A stretch of DNA of 64,000 nucleotides, from assembly GCA_964495085.1 (NCBI GenBank), contig CAZBUK010000007.1, positions 6,960 to 70,959 on the forward strand. The letters are read 5' to 3'. Positions 1 through 7,627 of the stretch are shown here, piece after piece. The notes beneath the pieces were generated by a model, which ran no database searches, was not told the DNA's origin, and saw only the letters and a list, made by a program, of their open reading frames with translations. The stretch's first letter is position 1. Each line of letters begins with the position of its first letter. Source of the stretch: CAZBUK01 sp964495085 (GTDB lineage: Bacteria > Bacteroidota > Ignavibacteria > T3Sed10-11). The translations under genes were made by a program, and so were the position numbers.

Positions 1-1829
1 AGCGATTCGCCGGCGACATCGATCCCGTCCCAGAACGACGTCGTCCCGAACAGAACCGAATCGATCTCGGTTCTGAATCTTTCGAGCGCGACCGTTCTGG
101 AGTGTTGGCTTTGGGAGTAGCAAGTATACCCTGCCGCCTCGATGTTTCCGGAAACGGATTCGTACGTCTGCTGCAGCATGTCGTGCGAGGTGAAGAGGAT
201 CAGCGCGCGGCCGCGTGAGGCGCGGACGGCATCGGGAATAATCGCGTTAATCCTCTGTTGAAAATCCGGATGGGTCGGTTCCGGTAGATCCGTGGGGATC
301 AACAAAAGTGCGTGCGTACGGAACGGAAAAGGGGACGGCAGTATTTCCGTCTTCTGGCGATGTCTTTCGACGGATTCCAGGCCCAGCGAAGAATGAAAAA
401 ATGAGAACGAATTACCCGGCGCAAGGGTTGCGCTCGTCATTACGACCGTCTTCATCTGCTCGAAGAAGACAGGGCCGATGAAATGATCGACTGAAACCGG
501 AGCGCTCCGGAAGCTGAGCAAATCTCCCGAAGGAGGCAGTTCGATCCATCGTACATCATCGTCTCCTTCCCGGAACAGCGCTTCCAGACCGACTGCGAGA
601 CTATCAAGTTGTTTCCTGTAATAATGCAATTCCTTTCGTTTCCTGAGAACCTCCTCGCTCTCCTGCATTACGGTAAAACGCAGCTGAAAATTCCCAAGAT
701 CCGAGGATATGGAGTGAAGGGATTCTATGAATGAAGCGAGTTCATTATCTCTTATCCCGGTCATCTCTTCGGTCGCCAGCCATTCATCGTCGTACGTCTG
801 TTTAACCGTGTATTTACTCGGTCCCCGAACGAGATCTCTCGCCTGGGGATAGAGTCTGTCGAAGAGAAATTTCATCGACTGCAGCGCATGTCCCGTGAGT
901 CGTTCGGCCTTCGATACGGATCGTGAGAATGCGGTTCGATCCCCCTTGCCGACGGGCAGGTGTTTTAATTCGCTTCGCAATGAAGCAAGAAGCCCGTCGC
1001 CGGAATCCGGATTGTAAATTCGTGCGAGCAGCGCCCGTGTCGTCACCGGATTAAGAGTGAGGGAGAGAGCATCGGTAACCGCGTTCTCGAATTTATGCGC
1101 TTCGTCTATGACGACCCGCGTATACTCGGGCAGGATCGCGGCGCCGCCGTCGCTCTCGGTCCGCAGGATAAGATCGCTCATCAGCAGACTGTGATTTGTA
1201 ATAAGAATATTCGCTCCCTCGATCCGCTTCCGGTCTCTGATGAAGGCACAGGCGGAAAAGAATTGGCATTTCTCGAACAGACACATCGCAGTCGATACCT
1301 CTACTTCCTTCCACAGTTTCGCGGAAGGCTCAAAGTCAAGCTCGCTCCTCTGACCCGTCGATGAATCGGGCGCCCATGCATCGATACTGTTCAGTTGTTT
1401 CCGTTCCCGGGCGTCGAAATGTACCGGAAGTTTCGACGTTGCCTGCGACAGGCGATCGAGACAAATATATTGTTGTGCGCCCTTTACAATTACCGATGAA
1501 AAATCCCGGTCGAGTGCGCCGGCGATGAGGGGAATATCTTTCCGTGAGAGTTGATCCTGCAGGTTGGTTGTCGCCGTGCTTACGATGACCGGCTCGTCGT
1601 TTTCCTGCGACCACAGGATTGCCGGAATCAGATAGGCGAAGCTTTTTCCGACCCCCGTTCCGGCCTGGATGCTGAGCAGTTCGTCGTCTATCAGAGCCCG
1701 GAGAATGCTCGCCGCCAAGTGAATCTGGTCGTCTCTCGGTTCGAATTGGGGAAGCAGCGACGGGAGCGGTCCGTCCTCGGAGAGGAGCAGCCGTACTTTT
1801 CTTTCTAATTCGGAAGAGGTTGAATTCAT
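1..1829 (-). CDS. DinG/XPD-family ATP-dependent DNA helicase (3' end beyond window)
   Basis: This gene reads leftward and leaves the window, so only the first 609 residues are visible. The product is a superfamily 2 helicase of the DinG/XPD type, which in known members unwinds DNA 5'-to-3' during repair and replication stress. Visible motifs are a Walker A (AGTGVGKS, residues 56-63), a DEAH box (residues 242-245), an SATL motif, and FWDGID close to the truncated end. Four cysteines (123, 183, 188, 194) lie between Walker A and the DEAH box, where this family binds a 4Fe-4S cluster, so I infer an iron-sulfur helicase. I chose the ATG at 1829. An in-frame ATG at 1841 adds four residues, and neither has a clear ribosome binding site. 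It is divergent from the candidate RNA and hydrolase to its right. The missing C-terminus prevents separation of DinG from other XPD-like subfamilies. Confidence 0.9.
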   Translation of the reverse strand, partial: MNSTSSELERKVRLLLSEDGPLPSLLPQFEPRDDQIHLAASILRALIDDELLSIQAGTGVGKSFAYLIPAILWSQENDEPVIVSTATTNLQDQLSRKDIPLIAGALDRDFSSVIVKGAQQYICLDRLSQATSKLPVHFDARERKQLNSIDAWAPDSSTGQRSELDFEPSAKLWKEVEVSTAMCLFEKCQFFSACAFIRDRKRIEGANILITNHSLLMSDLILRTESDGGAAILPEYTRVVIDEAHKFENAVTDALSLTLNPVTTRALLARIYNPDSGDGLLASLRSELKHLPVGKGDRTAFSRSVSKAERLTGHALQSMKFLFDRLYPQARDLVRGPSKYTVKQTYDDEWLATEEMTGIRDNELASFIESLHSISSDLGNFQLRFTVMQESEEVLRKRKELHYYRKQLDSLAVGLEALFREGDDDVRWIELPPSGDLLSFRSAPVSVDHFIGPVFFEQMKTVVMTSATLAPGNSFSFFHSSLGLESVERHRQKTEILPSPFPFRTHALLLIPTDLPEPTHPDFQQRINAIIPDAVRASRGRALILFTSHDMLQQTYESVSGNIEAAGYTCYSQSQHSRTVALERFRTEIDSVLFGTTSFWDGIDVAGES

Positions 1830-1891
1830 ATAACAGAACATCCCGGAAAGTCTATAGTGAAGATAAAGAAAACCTCCTAATATTCCGAATT

Positions 1892-1920
1892 TTGCATTAC
1901 CTCCTAAAAAACAGTATATT
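1892..1920 (+). promoter_or_regulatory. Sigma-70-like promoter
   Basis: A -35 element TTGCAT (1892-1897) and a -10 element TATATT (1915-1920) are separated by exactly 17 bp in an AT-rich stretch. Transcription would start near 1927. It drives the candidate structured RNA and, by read-through, the metallo-hydrolase at 2117. Confidence 0.6.
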
Positions 1921-1926
1921 GGTTTC

Positions 1927-2061
1927 ACGATGTTTCACACCGGCCTGACCATAATCTGTAACTATGTGGGTCTCGCTGAAGAATCTAAGTCACCCCTCGA
2001 CTCTGCTCGAGCCGACTGTCCAATCACCCGACCTGTAGGGGGAGTACAAGCGGTGAAGACT
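1927..2061 (+). ncRNA. Candidate structured RNA or long leader of unknown family
   Basis: About 190 bp separate the promoter from the start of the hydrolase, and I see no convincing gene there. The stretch can fold. CACCG (1938-1942) pairs with CGGTG (2051-2055). Inside, CTCGA (1996-2000) pairs with TCGAG (2007-2011) around a 6-nt loop, flanked by CCCC and GGGG runs near 1993 and 2038. The overall plan is a closed stem, an open middle and an apical hairpin, which loosely resembles 6S RNA. I did not recognise conserved sequence of 6S, tmRNA, SRP RNA, RNase P RNA or a known riboswitch. No intrinsic terminator is visible before 2117, so it may be a leader of the hydrolase mRNA. The family is unknown. 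Confidence 0.35.
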
Positions 2062-2116
2062 CAATCGATGCCTGACTTATTCAGTGAGAACTGCTCTGTT
2101 TGGAAAGGACCTGAGG

Positions 2117-2791
2117 ATGTTGCACATAACCTATTACGGCCACTCGGCGGTTCAACTTTCGGACGGTACCCACACTGTTATTATCGATCCGTTCCTCAGG
2201 AATAATCCATTATCGACGGTGAGGCCCGAGCAGATCAATGCGCAGTTTATTATTCTGTCGCATGCACACGGCGATCATCTCGGCGATACGATCGAGATCG
2301 CGAAGAGAAACAAGGCGACGGTCATAGCGGTATTCGAACTTGCGAATTACTGCGCAACGAAGGGCGTAGCTGTCCATGGAATGAACATCGGCGGCGCATA
2401 CGATTTTCCGTTCGGTAAGGTCAAATTCACGATCGCGCACCATGGATCTTCGACTCCGGACGGTCAATATATGGGGGCGCCGGCCGGAATCATCGTGACG
2501 ATGGGAGGGAGAACGGTATACCATTGCGGCGATACCGCTCTCTTCAACGATATGAAGCTCATCGGCGAATTGCATAAGATCGATCTGATGTTCGTTCCGA
2601 TAGGAGATAATTACACGATGGGGATCGACGACGCGATTCGGGCGGTAGATTTTGTCAAACCCCGGAGGTCGGTGCCCATTCATTATAACACGTTTCCCGT
2701 GATCGAAGCCGATGCATCCGAATTCGTAAGAAAGATCGGAACTGCTTCCGAAGCGATGGTGATCGACTTCGGAGAGACGGTGCAACTCTAG
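2117..2791 (+). CDS. UPF0173-family metal-dependent hydrolase
   Basis: A 224-residue protein of the metallo-beta-lactamase fold, UPF0173/YtkL type. The metal-binding signature HAHGDH lies at residues 49-54. Further metal-ligand motifs follow: an AHHGS segment in the middle, the aspartate of YHCGDTALF, and a late histidine in IHYNTF. Length matches the family (about 225-230). I chose ATG 2117 because AGGA lies seven bases upstream and family members begin in the same way (short strand, then GHS). A GTG at 2084 would add 11 residues that do not look like the family. The substrate is not established for this family. The next gene follows after 15 bp, so the two are probably co-transcribed. Confidence 0.88.
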   Translation: MLHITYYGHSAVQLSDGTHTVIIDPFLRNNPLSTVRPEQINAQFIILSHAHGDHLGDTIEIAKRNKATVIAVFELANYCATKGVAVHGMNIGGAYDFPFGKVKFTIAHHGSSTPDGQYMGAPAGIIVTMGGRTVYHCGDTALFNDMKLIGELHKIDLMFVPIGDNYTMGIDDAIRAVDFVKPRRSVPIHYNTFPVIEADASEFVRKIGTASEAMVIDFGETVQL

Positions 2792-2806
2792 CGGGCCGGC
2801 AACGCA

Positions 2807-3277
2807 ATGGATTTTTTATACTGGGCTGCGCTCTCTCTGCACCTTTTTGCTGTGGTGATCTGGCTCGGGGGAATATGCTTCCAGAGCGCAATTTTATTCC
2901 CTGTGCTCAAGGTCGAAGAATCGGAGCGGTCGCAGCTTGCCGAACATTTACACCGGCGGTTCCTGCCGTTCGTCTGGCTCTCCCTCTGGACGATCGGAAT
3001 TACCGGATTGACGCTTATGCTGCTGGCGACGCCGTATATCATGGGGGAGGGAGAAACAGGGATATCGATACGACTCATCGGTAAGATCTTGATTTTTTCG
3101 GCGATCGTGTTCGCTTCGATGAGATCCCGGAACGCTTATATGCAATTTAAATACTTAATCCGGAATCCGGGAACCTCCATCGGGGAATCCCGGAAGAATC
3201 AGGACCGGATTGAACGGAGCACCAGGATCAACGTACTGCTCGGGATTATCGCTCTGTTATTATCGGCACTCACATAA
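2807..3277 (+). CDS. Small integral membrane protein, CopD-like
   Basis: A 156-residue protein with about four hydrophobic segments, near residues 5-30, 50-75, 85-107 and 140-156. The first helix carries HLFAVVIWLGG, the histidine/tryptophan pattern of the CopD (copper resistance D) domain and related heme- or copper-associated membrane proteins. Between helices three and four is a charged cytoplasmic stretch rich in Arg, Lys and Asn. It follows the metallo-hydrolase by 15 bp, so co-transcription is likely, but the pairing does not reveal a function. Copper handling is a family-level suggestion only. DUF4149 or DUF2269-type proteins look similar. Confidence 0.6.
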   Translation: MDFLYWAALSLHLFAVVIWLGGICFQSAILFPVLKVEESERSQLAEHLHRRFLPFVWLSLWTIGITGLTLMLLATPYIMGEGETGISIRLIGKILIFSAIVFASMRSRNAYMQFKYLIRNPGTSIGESRKNQDRIERSTRINVLLGIIALLLSALT

Positions 3278-3358
3278 TACTCCGGATGCCCCGGTAGCAC
3301 GGCAACAGCCGGATGCGGTGAATATCCCGCGGACTCAGAGCACCACTCAACAGAGAAT

Positions 3359-4132
3359 ATGACAAAGATAATCGCAATAGCAAATCAAAAAGGAGGCGTG
3401 GGGAAAACCACAACCGCGGTCAACCTCGCCGCGTGTATCGCCGCAGCCGAAAAGAGAACTTTACTGGTGGATACAGACCCGCAGGCGAACGCCACCAGCG
3501 GTTCAGGGATCGAGGATGTCCCCGAGGGGAGAACCGTTTACGAATTGCTCATCGGTACGCATTCCGGATCTGACCTTGTCTGTCAGACACAAATGCCCTA
3601 CTTCTCGGTCATTCCATCGCACATCAATCTTGTCGGTATCGAAGTCGAACTGGTAGATGAAGATAACCGTGAAACCAGGATGAAGCAGGCGCTCAATGAG
3701 CTGCGCGGGGGATTCGATTATATCATTATCGACTGTCCGCCTTCGCTCGGTTTGCTCACCCTGAATGCATTGACAGCGGCCGATTCGGTGCTCATTCCGG
3801 TACAATGCGAATATTACGCGCTCGAGGGACTCAGCAAACTCCTGAATACGATTAATATCGTGAAGAAGAATTTCAACCCGGCACTGAACATCGAAGGAGT
3901 TCTCCTGACGATGTACGATTCGCATCTTCGTCTTTCGAAACAGATCGTCGACGAGGTGCGGAGATACTTCGGAGAAAAAGTATACAATACCATTATAGCC
4001 CGCAACGTCCGGCTGAGCGAAGCACCCAGCTTCGGCAAACCGATTATCCTCTACGATGCGGTGTCGACGGGAGCGCGCAATTATATGAGACTTGCAAACG
4101 AATTGTTACGGCATAATCATCAGGGTGAGTGA
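3359..4132 (+). CDS. parA: Chromosome partitioning ATPase ParA (Soj)
   Basis: A 257-residue Walker-type ATPase that works with ParB to segregate the replicated origin region. The deviant Walker A motif KGGVGKTT is at residues 11-18. DTDPQAN (switch) follows at about 39-45, and DCPPSLGLL at about 125-133. No N-terminal DNA-binding extension is present, as usual for chromosomal Soj. The parB start lies just past its stop, giving the standard parAB operon. The start has only a weak ribosome binding site (CAGAG). The following ridA and DUF5683 genes fit the chromosomal par neighbourhood of Bacteroidota-like genomes. I see no plasmid signature. Confidence 0.96.
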   Translation: MTKIIAIANQKGGVGKTTTAVNLAACIAAAEKRTLLVDTDPQANATSGSGIEDVPEGRTVYELLIGTHSGSDLVCQTQMPYFSVIPSHINLVGIEVELVDEDNRETRMKQALNELRGGFDYIIIDCPPSLGLLTLNALTAADSVLIPVQCEYYALEGLSKLLNTINIVKKNFNPALNIEGVLLTMYDSHLRLSKQIVDEVRRYFGEKVYNTIIARNVRLSEAPSFGKPIILYDAVSTGARNYMRLANELLRHNHQGE

Positions 4133-4134
4133 AC

Positions 4135-5049
4135 ATGTCCAAATCTAAACTGGTTCTGGGTAAAGGTCTGGATGCTTTGCTTTCGCGTCCGCAACCGCAC
4201 GAAACCGAATTGAGGAGGGATCACCGGCAATCGGATGACGGATTAACGGAAGCAACTGCCCGCATATCAATCGATAGGATCAGGCCGAATCCATTCCAGC
4301 CCCGGCTCGATTTCGATCCCGTGGCGCTCGATGAACTACGTCAATCGATACTTCAGAAAGGGGTCATTCAACCGATCACGGTTCGCAGAGTCGAGAACGG
4401 ATTTTTTGAGCTGATCTCCGGAGAGCGCCGTCTGCGCGCGGCATCGGATGCCGGATTGACGCAGGTTCCCGCATATATTATTGACGTTACCTCCGATGAG
4501 GAAATGCTCGAGCTTGCCCTTATCGAAAATCTCCAGCGAGAGCATCTGAATCCTATCGAGATCGCAATTTCGTACCAGCGGCTCATCAAAGAGATAAACT
4601 ATACCCAGGAGGATGTAGCGCGGAAGATAGGCAAGGACAGAACAACGGTTACGAATTTTATCCGGCTGCTGAGATTGCCGGAAGATATTCAGACGAGTCT
4701 CCGAAAGGGAGAACTGAGCATGGGACATGCCCGGGCGCTCCTCAGCGTGCAGGATGAGCGCAGGCAGTTGTCGATATGGAAGAAGATCGTCAAGCAGGGT
4801 TTGTCCGTCCGGAAAGTCGAACAGCTCGTCAAGGAGGTAGGTGAAAAGGTTAAGACGCGGGTTGCAGAAGGGACGAACAGGGCGGAACGGAACCTCGAGA
4901 CGATCGAAGCCCGTCTGCGTGAGGTATTCGGAACGAAGGTCGCTGTTAAGTCCCGGCCCAGCGGGAGAGGTGAGATCATACTCGAATATTATTCGATCGA
5001 CGACCTCGAACGGCTCCTCGATCTGTTTGATCAGATAGAAATACGTTGA
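4135..5049 (+). CDS. parB: Chromosome partitioning protein ParB (CTP-dependent clamp)
   Basis: A 304-residue ParB. It binds parS, loads as a CTP-driven sliding clamp and stimulates ParA. The N-terminus has the usual LGKGLDALL box. The CTP-binding region includes GERRLRAA at about 104-111 and ENLQREHLNPIE at about 133-144. A helix-turn-helix follows (YTQEDVARKIGKDRTTVTNF, about 160-179), then a C-terminal dimerisation domain. I use ATG 4135, preceded by AGGGTGAG. A GTG at 4129 overlapping the parA stop would add only two residues. No full parS palindrome is visible in the window, but half-sites occur near 1931 and 6090. Confidence 0.95.
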   Translation: MSKSKLVLGKGLDALLSRPQPHETELRRDHRQSDDGLTEATARISIDRIRPNPFQPRLDFDPVALDELRQSILQKGVIQPITVRRVENGFFELISGERRLRAASDAGLTQVPAYIIDVTSDEEMLELALIENLQREHLNPIEIAISYQRLIKEINYTQEDVARKIGKDRTTVTNFIRLLRLPEDIQTSLRKGELSMGHARALLSVQDERRQLSIWKKIVKQGLSVRKVEQLVKEVGEKVKTRVAEGTNRAERNLETIEARLREVFGTKVAVKSRPSGRGEIILEYYSIDDLERLLDLFDQIEIR

Positions 5050-5127
5050 AACGCGGATATGAGGTTTCATCGGGCCGATAATTTCCTTCACGAGCGATAG
5101 GTTAAGCCAAAGCGGAGCGATCAATCA

Positions 5128-5517
5128 ATGCACAGATCAATCATCACTACAAAAGCGGCCCCTGCGCCCATCGGTCCCTATAATCAGGCAGTCAGGTGTG
5201 AGGGAGCGCTCTTGTTCACGGCGGGTCAGATTCCCCTCGATGCGGAAACCGGGACCATTGTCGGGACGGACATCAAGGATCAAACCAGGAAAGCGCTCGA
5301 GAATCTGCGCGCCGTGCTTGAAGCCGGCGGGGCATCTCTTGAGAGCGTGATCAAGACCACCGTCTTTCTCAAGGATATGAATGAGTTCAGCCTCATGAAC
5401 GAAGTGTATGCCGAATTTTTCACGTCCGCCGCTCCCGCTCGAAGCGCAGTAGAGGTTGCACGTTTGCCGAAAGATGTAAAGGTGGAAATTGAGGCTATCG
5501 CTCTCATTACTGTTTAA
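5128..5517 (+). CDS. ridA: RidA family reactive imine deaminase
   Basis: A 129-residue RidA (YjgF/YER057c/UK114) protein. Known members hydrolyse the 2-aminoacrylate and other enamine/imine intermediates released by PLP enzymes, protecting those enzymes in the cytoplasm. The family signatures are present: GPYNQAV near the N-terminus, FTAGQIPLD, and the late PARSAVEVARLP, whose arginine is at residue 105 as in active RidA. Length equals the usual 125-130. It follows parB by 78 bp and its 3' end overlaps the DUF5683 gene, so it belongs to the same transcript. Its placement beside par genes is not explained by function. Confidence 0.93.
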   Translation: MHRSIITTKAAPAPIGPYNQAVRCEGALLFTAGQIPLDAETGTIVGTDIKDQTRKALENLRAVLEAGGASLESVIKTTVFLKDMNEFSLMNEVYAEFFTSAAPARSAVEVARLPKDVKVEIEAIALITV

Positions 5518-6073
5518 TACCGTGCGAATCCTCATCGTATGCCTGGTACTTTCGTCGATATCATTCGCGGCATGGGCGCAAGTAGCAGACGTACATGCTG
5601 ATACCTCAGCATCGGTCGTCGTATTGGAAGGGGAGGAATATCATGCCGGAAGTCGAACTCCAAAATCGCCTGCTGTGGCGATATCTCTTTCTGCAGTCTT
5701 GCCGGGTGCGGGCCAGATCTATAACGGCTCTTACTGGAAAGTACCGCTTATCTGGGGAATAGGCGGATTCTTTATCTACGCGATTGTGACGTTCGACGAT
5801 CTGTACAAAGACTACCGCCAGCGTTTTCGCGAAAGCATCACCGGCGAGAATCCATTGGGAAACCAGCAGTTCCTTATCAACCGGAATTTCTATCGCGACC
5901 AACGCGACAGGTTCGCCTGGTATATGGGATTTCTTTATCTTCTCAACCTGCTCGACGCATATGTGGATGCGAGTCTGTCAGCTTTCGATGTAGGCGATGA
6001 CCTGTCGCTGAGGATTCTCCCCGAGGTGAAACCGGATGGTCATGCTTCCGTACGGTTCCAGATAAGATTCTAA
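5489..6073 (+). CDS. DUF5683 exported/membrane protein
   Basis: A 194-residue protein with an N-terminal signal sequence ending near WAQ. The DUF5683 core carries SAVLPGAGQIYNGSYWK, followed by one hydrophobic segment (about 87-103) and a second near LLNLLDAYVDASL. The family is typically encoded next to parAB in Bacteroidota and Chlorobi and its function is unknown. The start is uncertain. TTG 5489 lies inside ridA with GGTGG just upstream. GTG 5522, just after the ridA stop, gives a cleaner signal peptide but has no Shine-Dalgarno sequence close by. The overlap suggests translational coupling with ridA. Confidence 0.78.
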   Translation: MRLSLSLLFNTVRILIVCLVLSSISFAAWAQVADVHADTSASVVVLEGEEYHAGSRTPKSPAVAISLSAVLPGAGQIYNGSYWKVPLIWGIGGFFIYAIVTFDDLYKDYRQRFRESITGENPLGNQQFLINRNFYRDQRDRFAWYMGFLYLLNLLDAYVDASLSAFDVGDDLSLRILPEVKPDGHASVRFQIRF

Positions 6074-6301
6074 TCGCGGCAGGTTCTCCTGTTTCACGAA
6101 TCATTGCAATCCGGAGCGAGTTTAAAGAAATTCATCCGGTGCTGAGCGTCTCAATTCCCGATCCTCCTGCTACACGGGAGGTACAATCGGCCTTCGGCTT
6201 TAACCGGGGGTACGATTAAAAAACGCGTTAATTCCCCGCAATAGGGGTAATTCAAAATTTAAAAACCTTTACGAAACCGAGGATTTTTGTCGAAATAATC
6301 C
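6074..6301. other. Intergenic stretch with small inverted repeats
   Basis: No gene is visible between the DUF5683 gene and the lipoprotein promoter. Near 6090-6098 is TGTTTCACG, the exact left half of the canonical parS palindrome. AATTCCCC and GGGGTAATT near 6230-6255 can form a hairpin, but no T-run follows, so I do not call a terminator. AGGATT and AATCCT (about 6279-6301) form an inverted repeat that abuts the downstream -35 box and could be an operator. Confidence 0.4.
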
Positions 6302-6330
6302 TTGACAATAAAGAATTATTTTTATATTAT
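6302..6330 (+). promoter_or_regulatory. Strong sigma-70-like promoter
   Basis: A consensus -35 TTGACA (6302-6307), a 17-bp AT-rich spacer and TATTAT (6325-6330) predict a start near 6337. The roughly 70-nt leader contains a small hairpin (AGCAC pairing with GTGCT, about 6342-6360) and a strong AGAGGAGG ribosome binding site. It should drive the lipoprotein and LysM genes at a high level. Confidence 0.75.
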
Positions 6331-6405
6331 GCACAAAGTTTACAGCACTTTACGGTGCTTAAGACAGAGAATATTCTACCCCGTCATCCAATAGAGGAGG
6401 CATAT

Positions 6406-6675
6406 ATGACGATCTTGAAAAGAATGATGACATTCTTACTCGGTGTCATTATTATCTCGGCGCTTGTCATGGGCTGTGCGCGCCGCCCGAACGCGGAAGA
6501 GTTGGCTCAATTAGAAGACTTGAAAGCTGAAGTTGCTGCACTCGAACGAGAGATTGCGTCGAAGGAGCAGGAAAAATCAGGGATACAGCAACAAGTATCG
6601 CAGATAGATCAGGAGCTTCGCAAATGTGCGGAAGATAAAGAGAAGGTCCGTCAGCGTCTTCAGCAGTGGAATTAA
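6406..6675 (+). CDS. Small coiled-coil lipoprotein
   Basis: An 89-residue protein with a lipoprotein signal peptide ending in the lipobox LVMGC (Cys at about 24), so it should be lipidated and anchored in the envelope. The mature part is almost entirely a charged heptad-repeat coiled coil (EELAQLEDLKAEV and onward), rather like Lpp or the coiled segment of YbgF. ATG 6406 is chosen because AGAGGAGG lies at ideal spacing and the lipobox then sits at the normal distance. An upstream ATG at 6355 would precede the ribosome binding site. The LysM coiled-coil gene follows after 45 bp under the same promoter. I infer a structural envelope role, with no closer homologue recognised. Confidence 0.8.
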   Translation: MTILKRMMTFLLGVIIISALVMGCARRPNAEELAQLEDLKAEVAALEREIASKEQEKSGIQQQVSQIDQELRKCAEDKEKVRQRLQQWN

Positions 6676-6720
6676 TTATTCAATTCTTCTAATACTATCC
6701 GAAACGTAAGGAGTTGGAAT

Positions 6721-7473
6721 ATGAAATTGAGATCAATCTTGTACCTGCTTGTCGCAGCGCTTCTGATTACTGCGATCAATGTCACTGCAGACGCGCAAGA
6801 AAGAATGGCACGCGATGAATGGCAGCAGCAGATGAACGAGTTCACGCAGAAGCGAAACGAACTCCAACAACGGCTCAACGCGCTCAACGGTGATATCAGC
6901 GGCCTCAATCAGCAGCTGGCACAGAAACGGACCGAGCTCCAAACATGCAGGCAGGAAATCCTGGCGCTCGTCGGCGCAACCGAAGCTCAGATACGAAGCC
7001 TCATCGAAAGACTATCCCAGCTCGAGAACAGGGTGAGCGGTCTTGAGCGGCTTTCCGATGCAGACCTGCTCGCGCGCCGCGGCGAAGTCGACGAAGTTAA
7101 AGCAGCAATTGCCGAGATGAAAGCAGACCGGAAAAGCGCCCATACCGACGTTTACGATCGGCTCATGGCGCTCGATCAGCGGGTAAAAAATCTCCTCGAC
7201 AGACTCGAGAAAATGGTTCAGATCTATACGGTCGGTTCCTGGTCTCGTGATCGGGATTGTTTGTGGAATATTGCCAAGAAACGTAATATCTACGATAATG
7301 CCTGGCTCTGGCCGAAGATCTGGCAGGCGAATCGCGATAATATCCGCGACCCCGATATTATACATCCGGGACAGCGGCTCCAGGTTCCAAACAAAGGGGA
7401 CGGCAACCTTTCCCAGACCGAGCGGGAATCCGCAAATCGGTATTACCGCGAAGTAAGAGACGGAATGCGGTAA
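6721..7473 (+). CDS. Exported coiled-coil protein with C-terminal LysM domain
   Basis: A 250-residue secreted protein with a signal peptide at residues 1-26 (cleavage after ADA). A long coiled coil (about 34-165) repeats the heptad style of the preceding lipoprotein. A LysM peptidoglycan-binding domain occupies about 169-223, with the typical LWNIAKK start and IIHPGQRLQVP end. A short polar tail follows. The start has AAGGAG at good spacing. Sharing promoter and coiled-coil design with the lipoprotein, the pair could bridge outer membrane and peptidoglycan, or form a hetero-coiled structure. That is inference from architecture. A strong terminator follows, making this a closed two-gene unit. 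Confidence 0.83.
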   Translation: MKLRSILYLLVAALLITAINVTADAQERMARDEWQQQMNEFTQKRNELQQRLNALNGDISGLNQQLAQKRTELQTCRQEILALVGATEAQIRSLIERLSQLENRVSGLERLSDADLLARRGEVDEVKAAIAEMKADRKSAHTDVYDRLMALDQRVKNLLDRLEKMVQIYTVGSWSRDRDCLWNIAKKRNIYDNAWLWPKIWQANRDNIRDPDIIHPGQRLQVPNKGDGNLSQTERESANRYYREVRDGMR

Positions 7474-7541
7474 TCCGCCCGGTATAAACTTATAAGGATC
7501 ATATTCTTTTTTGTTTATCCTTTGCTGCAAATTATTTCAAG

Positions 7542-7595
7542 CCCTTATGCGGTCTTCGATACGTTGACGTCCGCATAAGGGTTTTATTGTTTTTA
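7542..7595 (+). terminator. Rho-independent terminator
   Basis: The arms CCCTTATGCGG (7542-7552) and CCGCATAAGGG (7571-7581) are perfectly complementary over 11 bp around an 18-nt loop. They are followed by a T-rich tract (TTTTATTGTTTTT). It closes the lipoprotein-LysM unit just before phoH. Confidence 0.93.
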
Positions 7596-7627
7596 TAAAC
7601 ATTTTTCAAACTAATATTACAAAGGAG

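Noticed and set aside
1930..2205. 91-codon frame overlapping the candidate RNA and the hydrolase start
   Set aside because: It overlaps the well-supported hydrolase, has no ribosome binding site and its translation resembles nothing.
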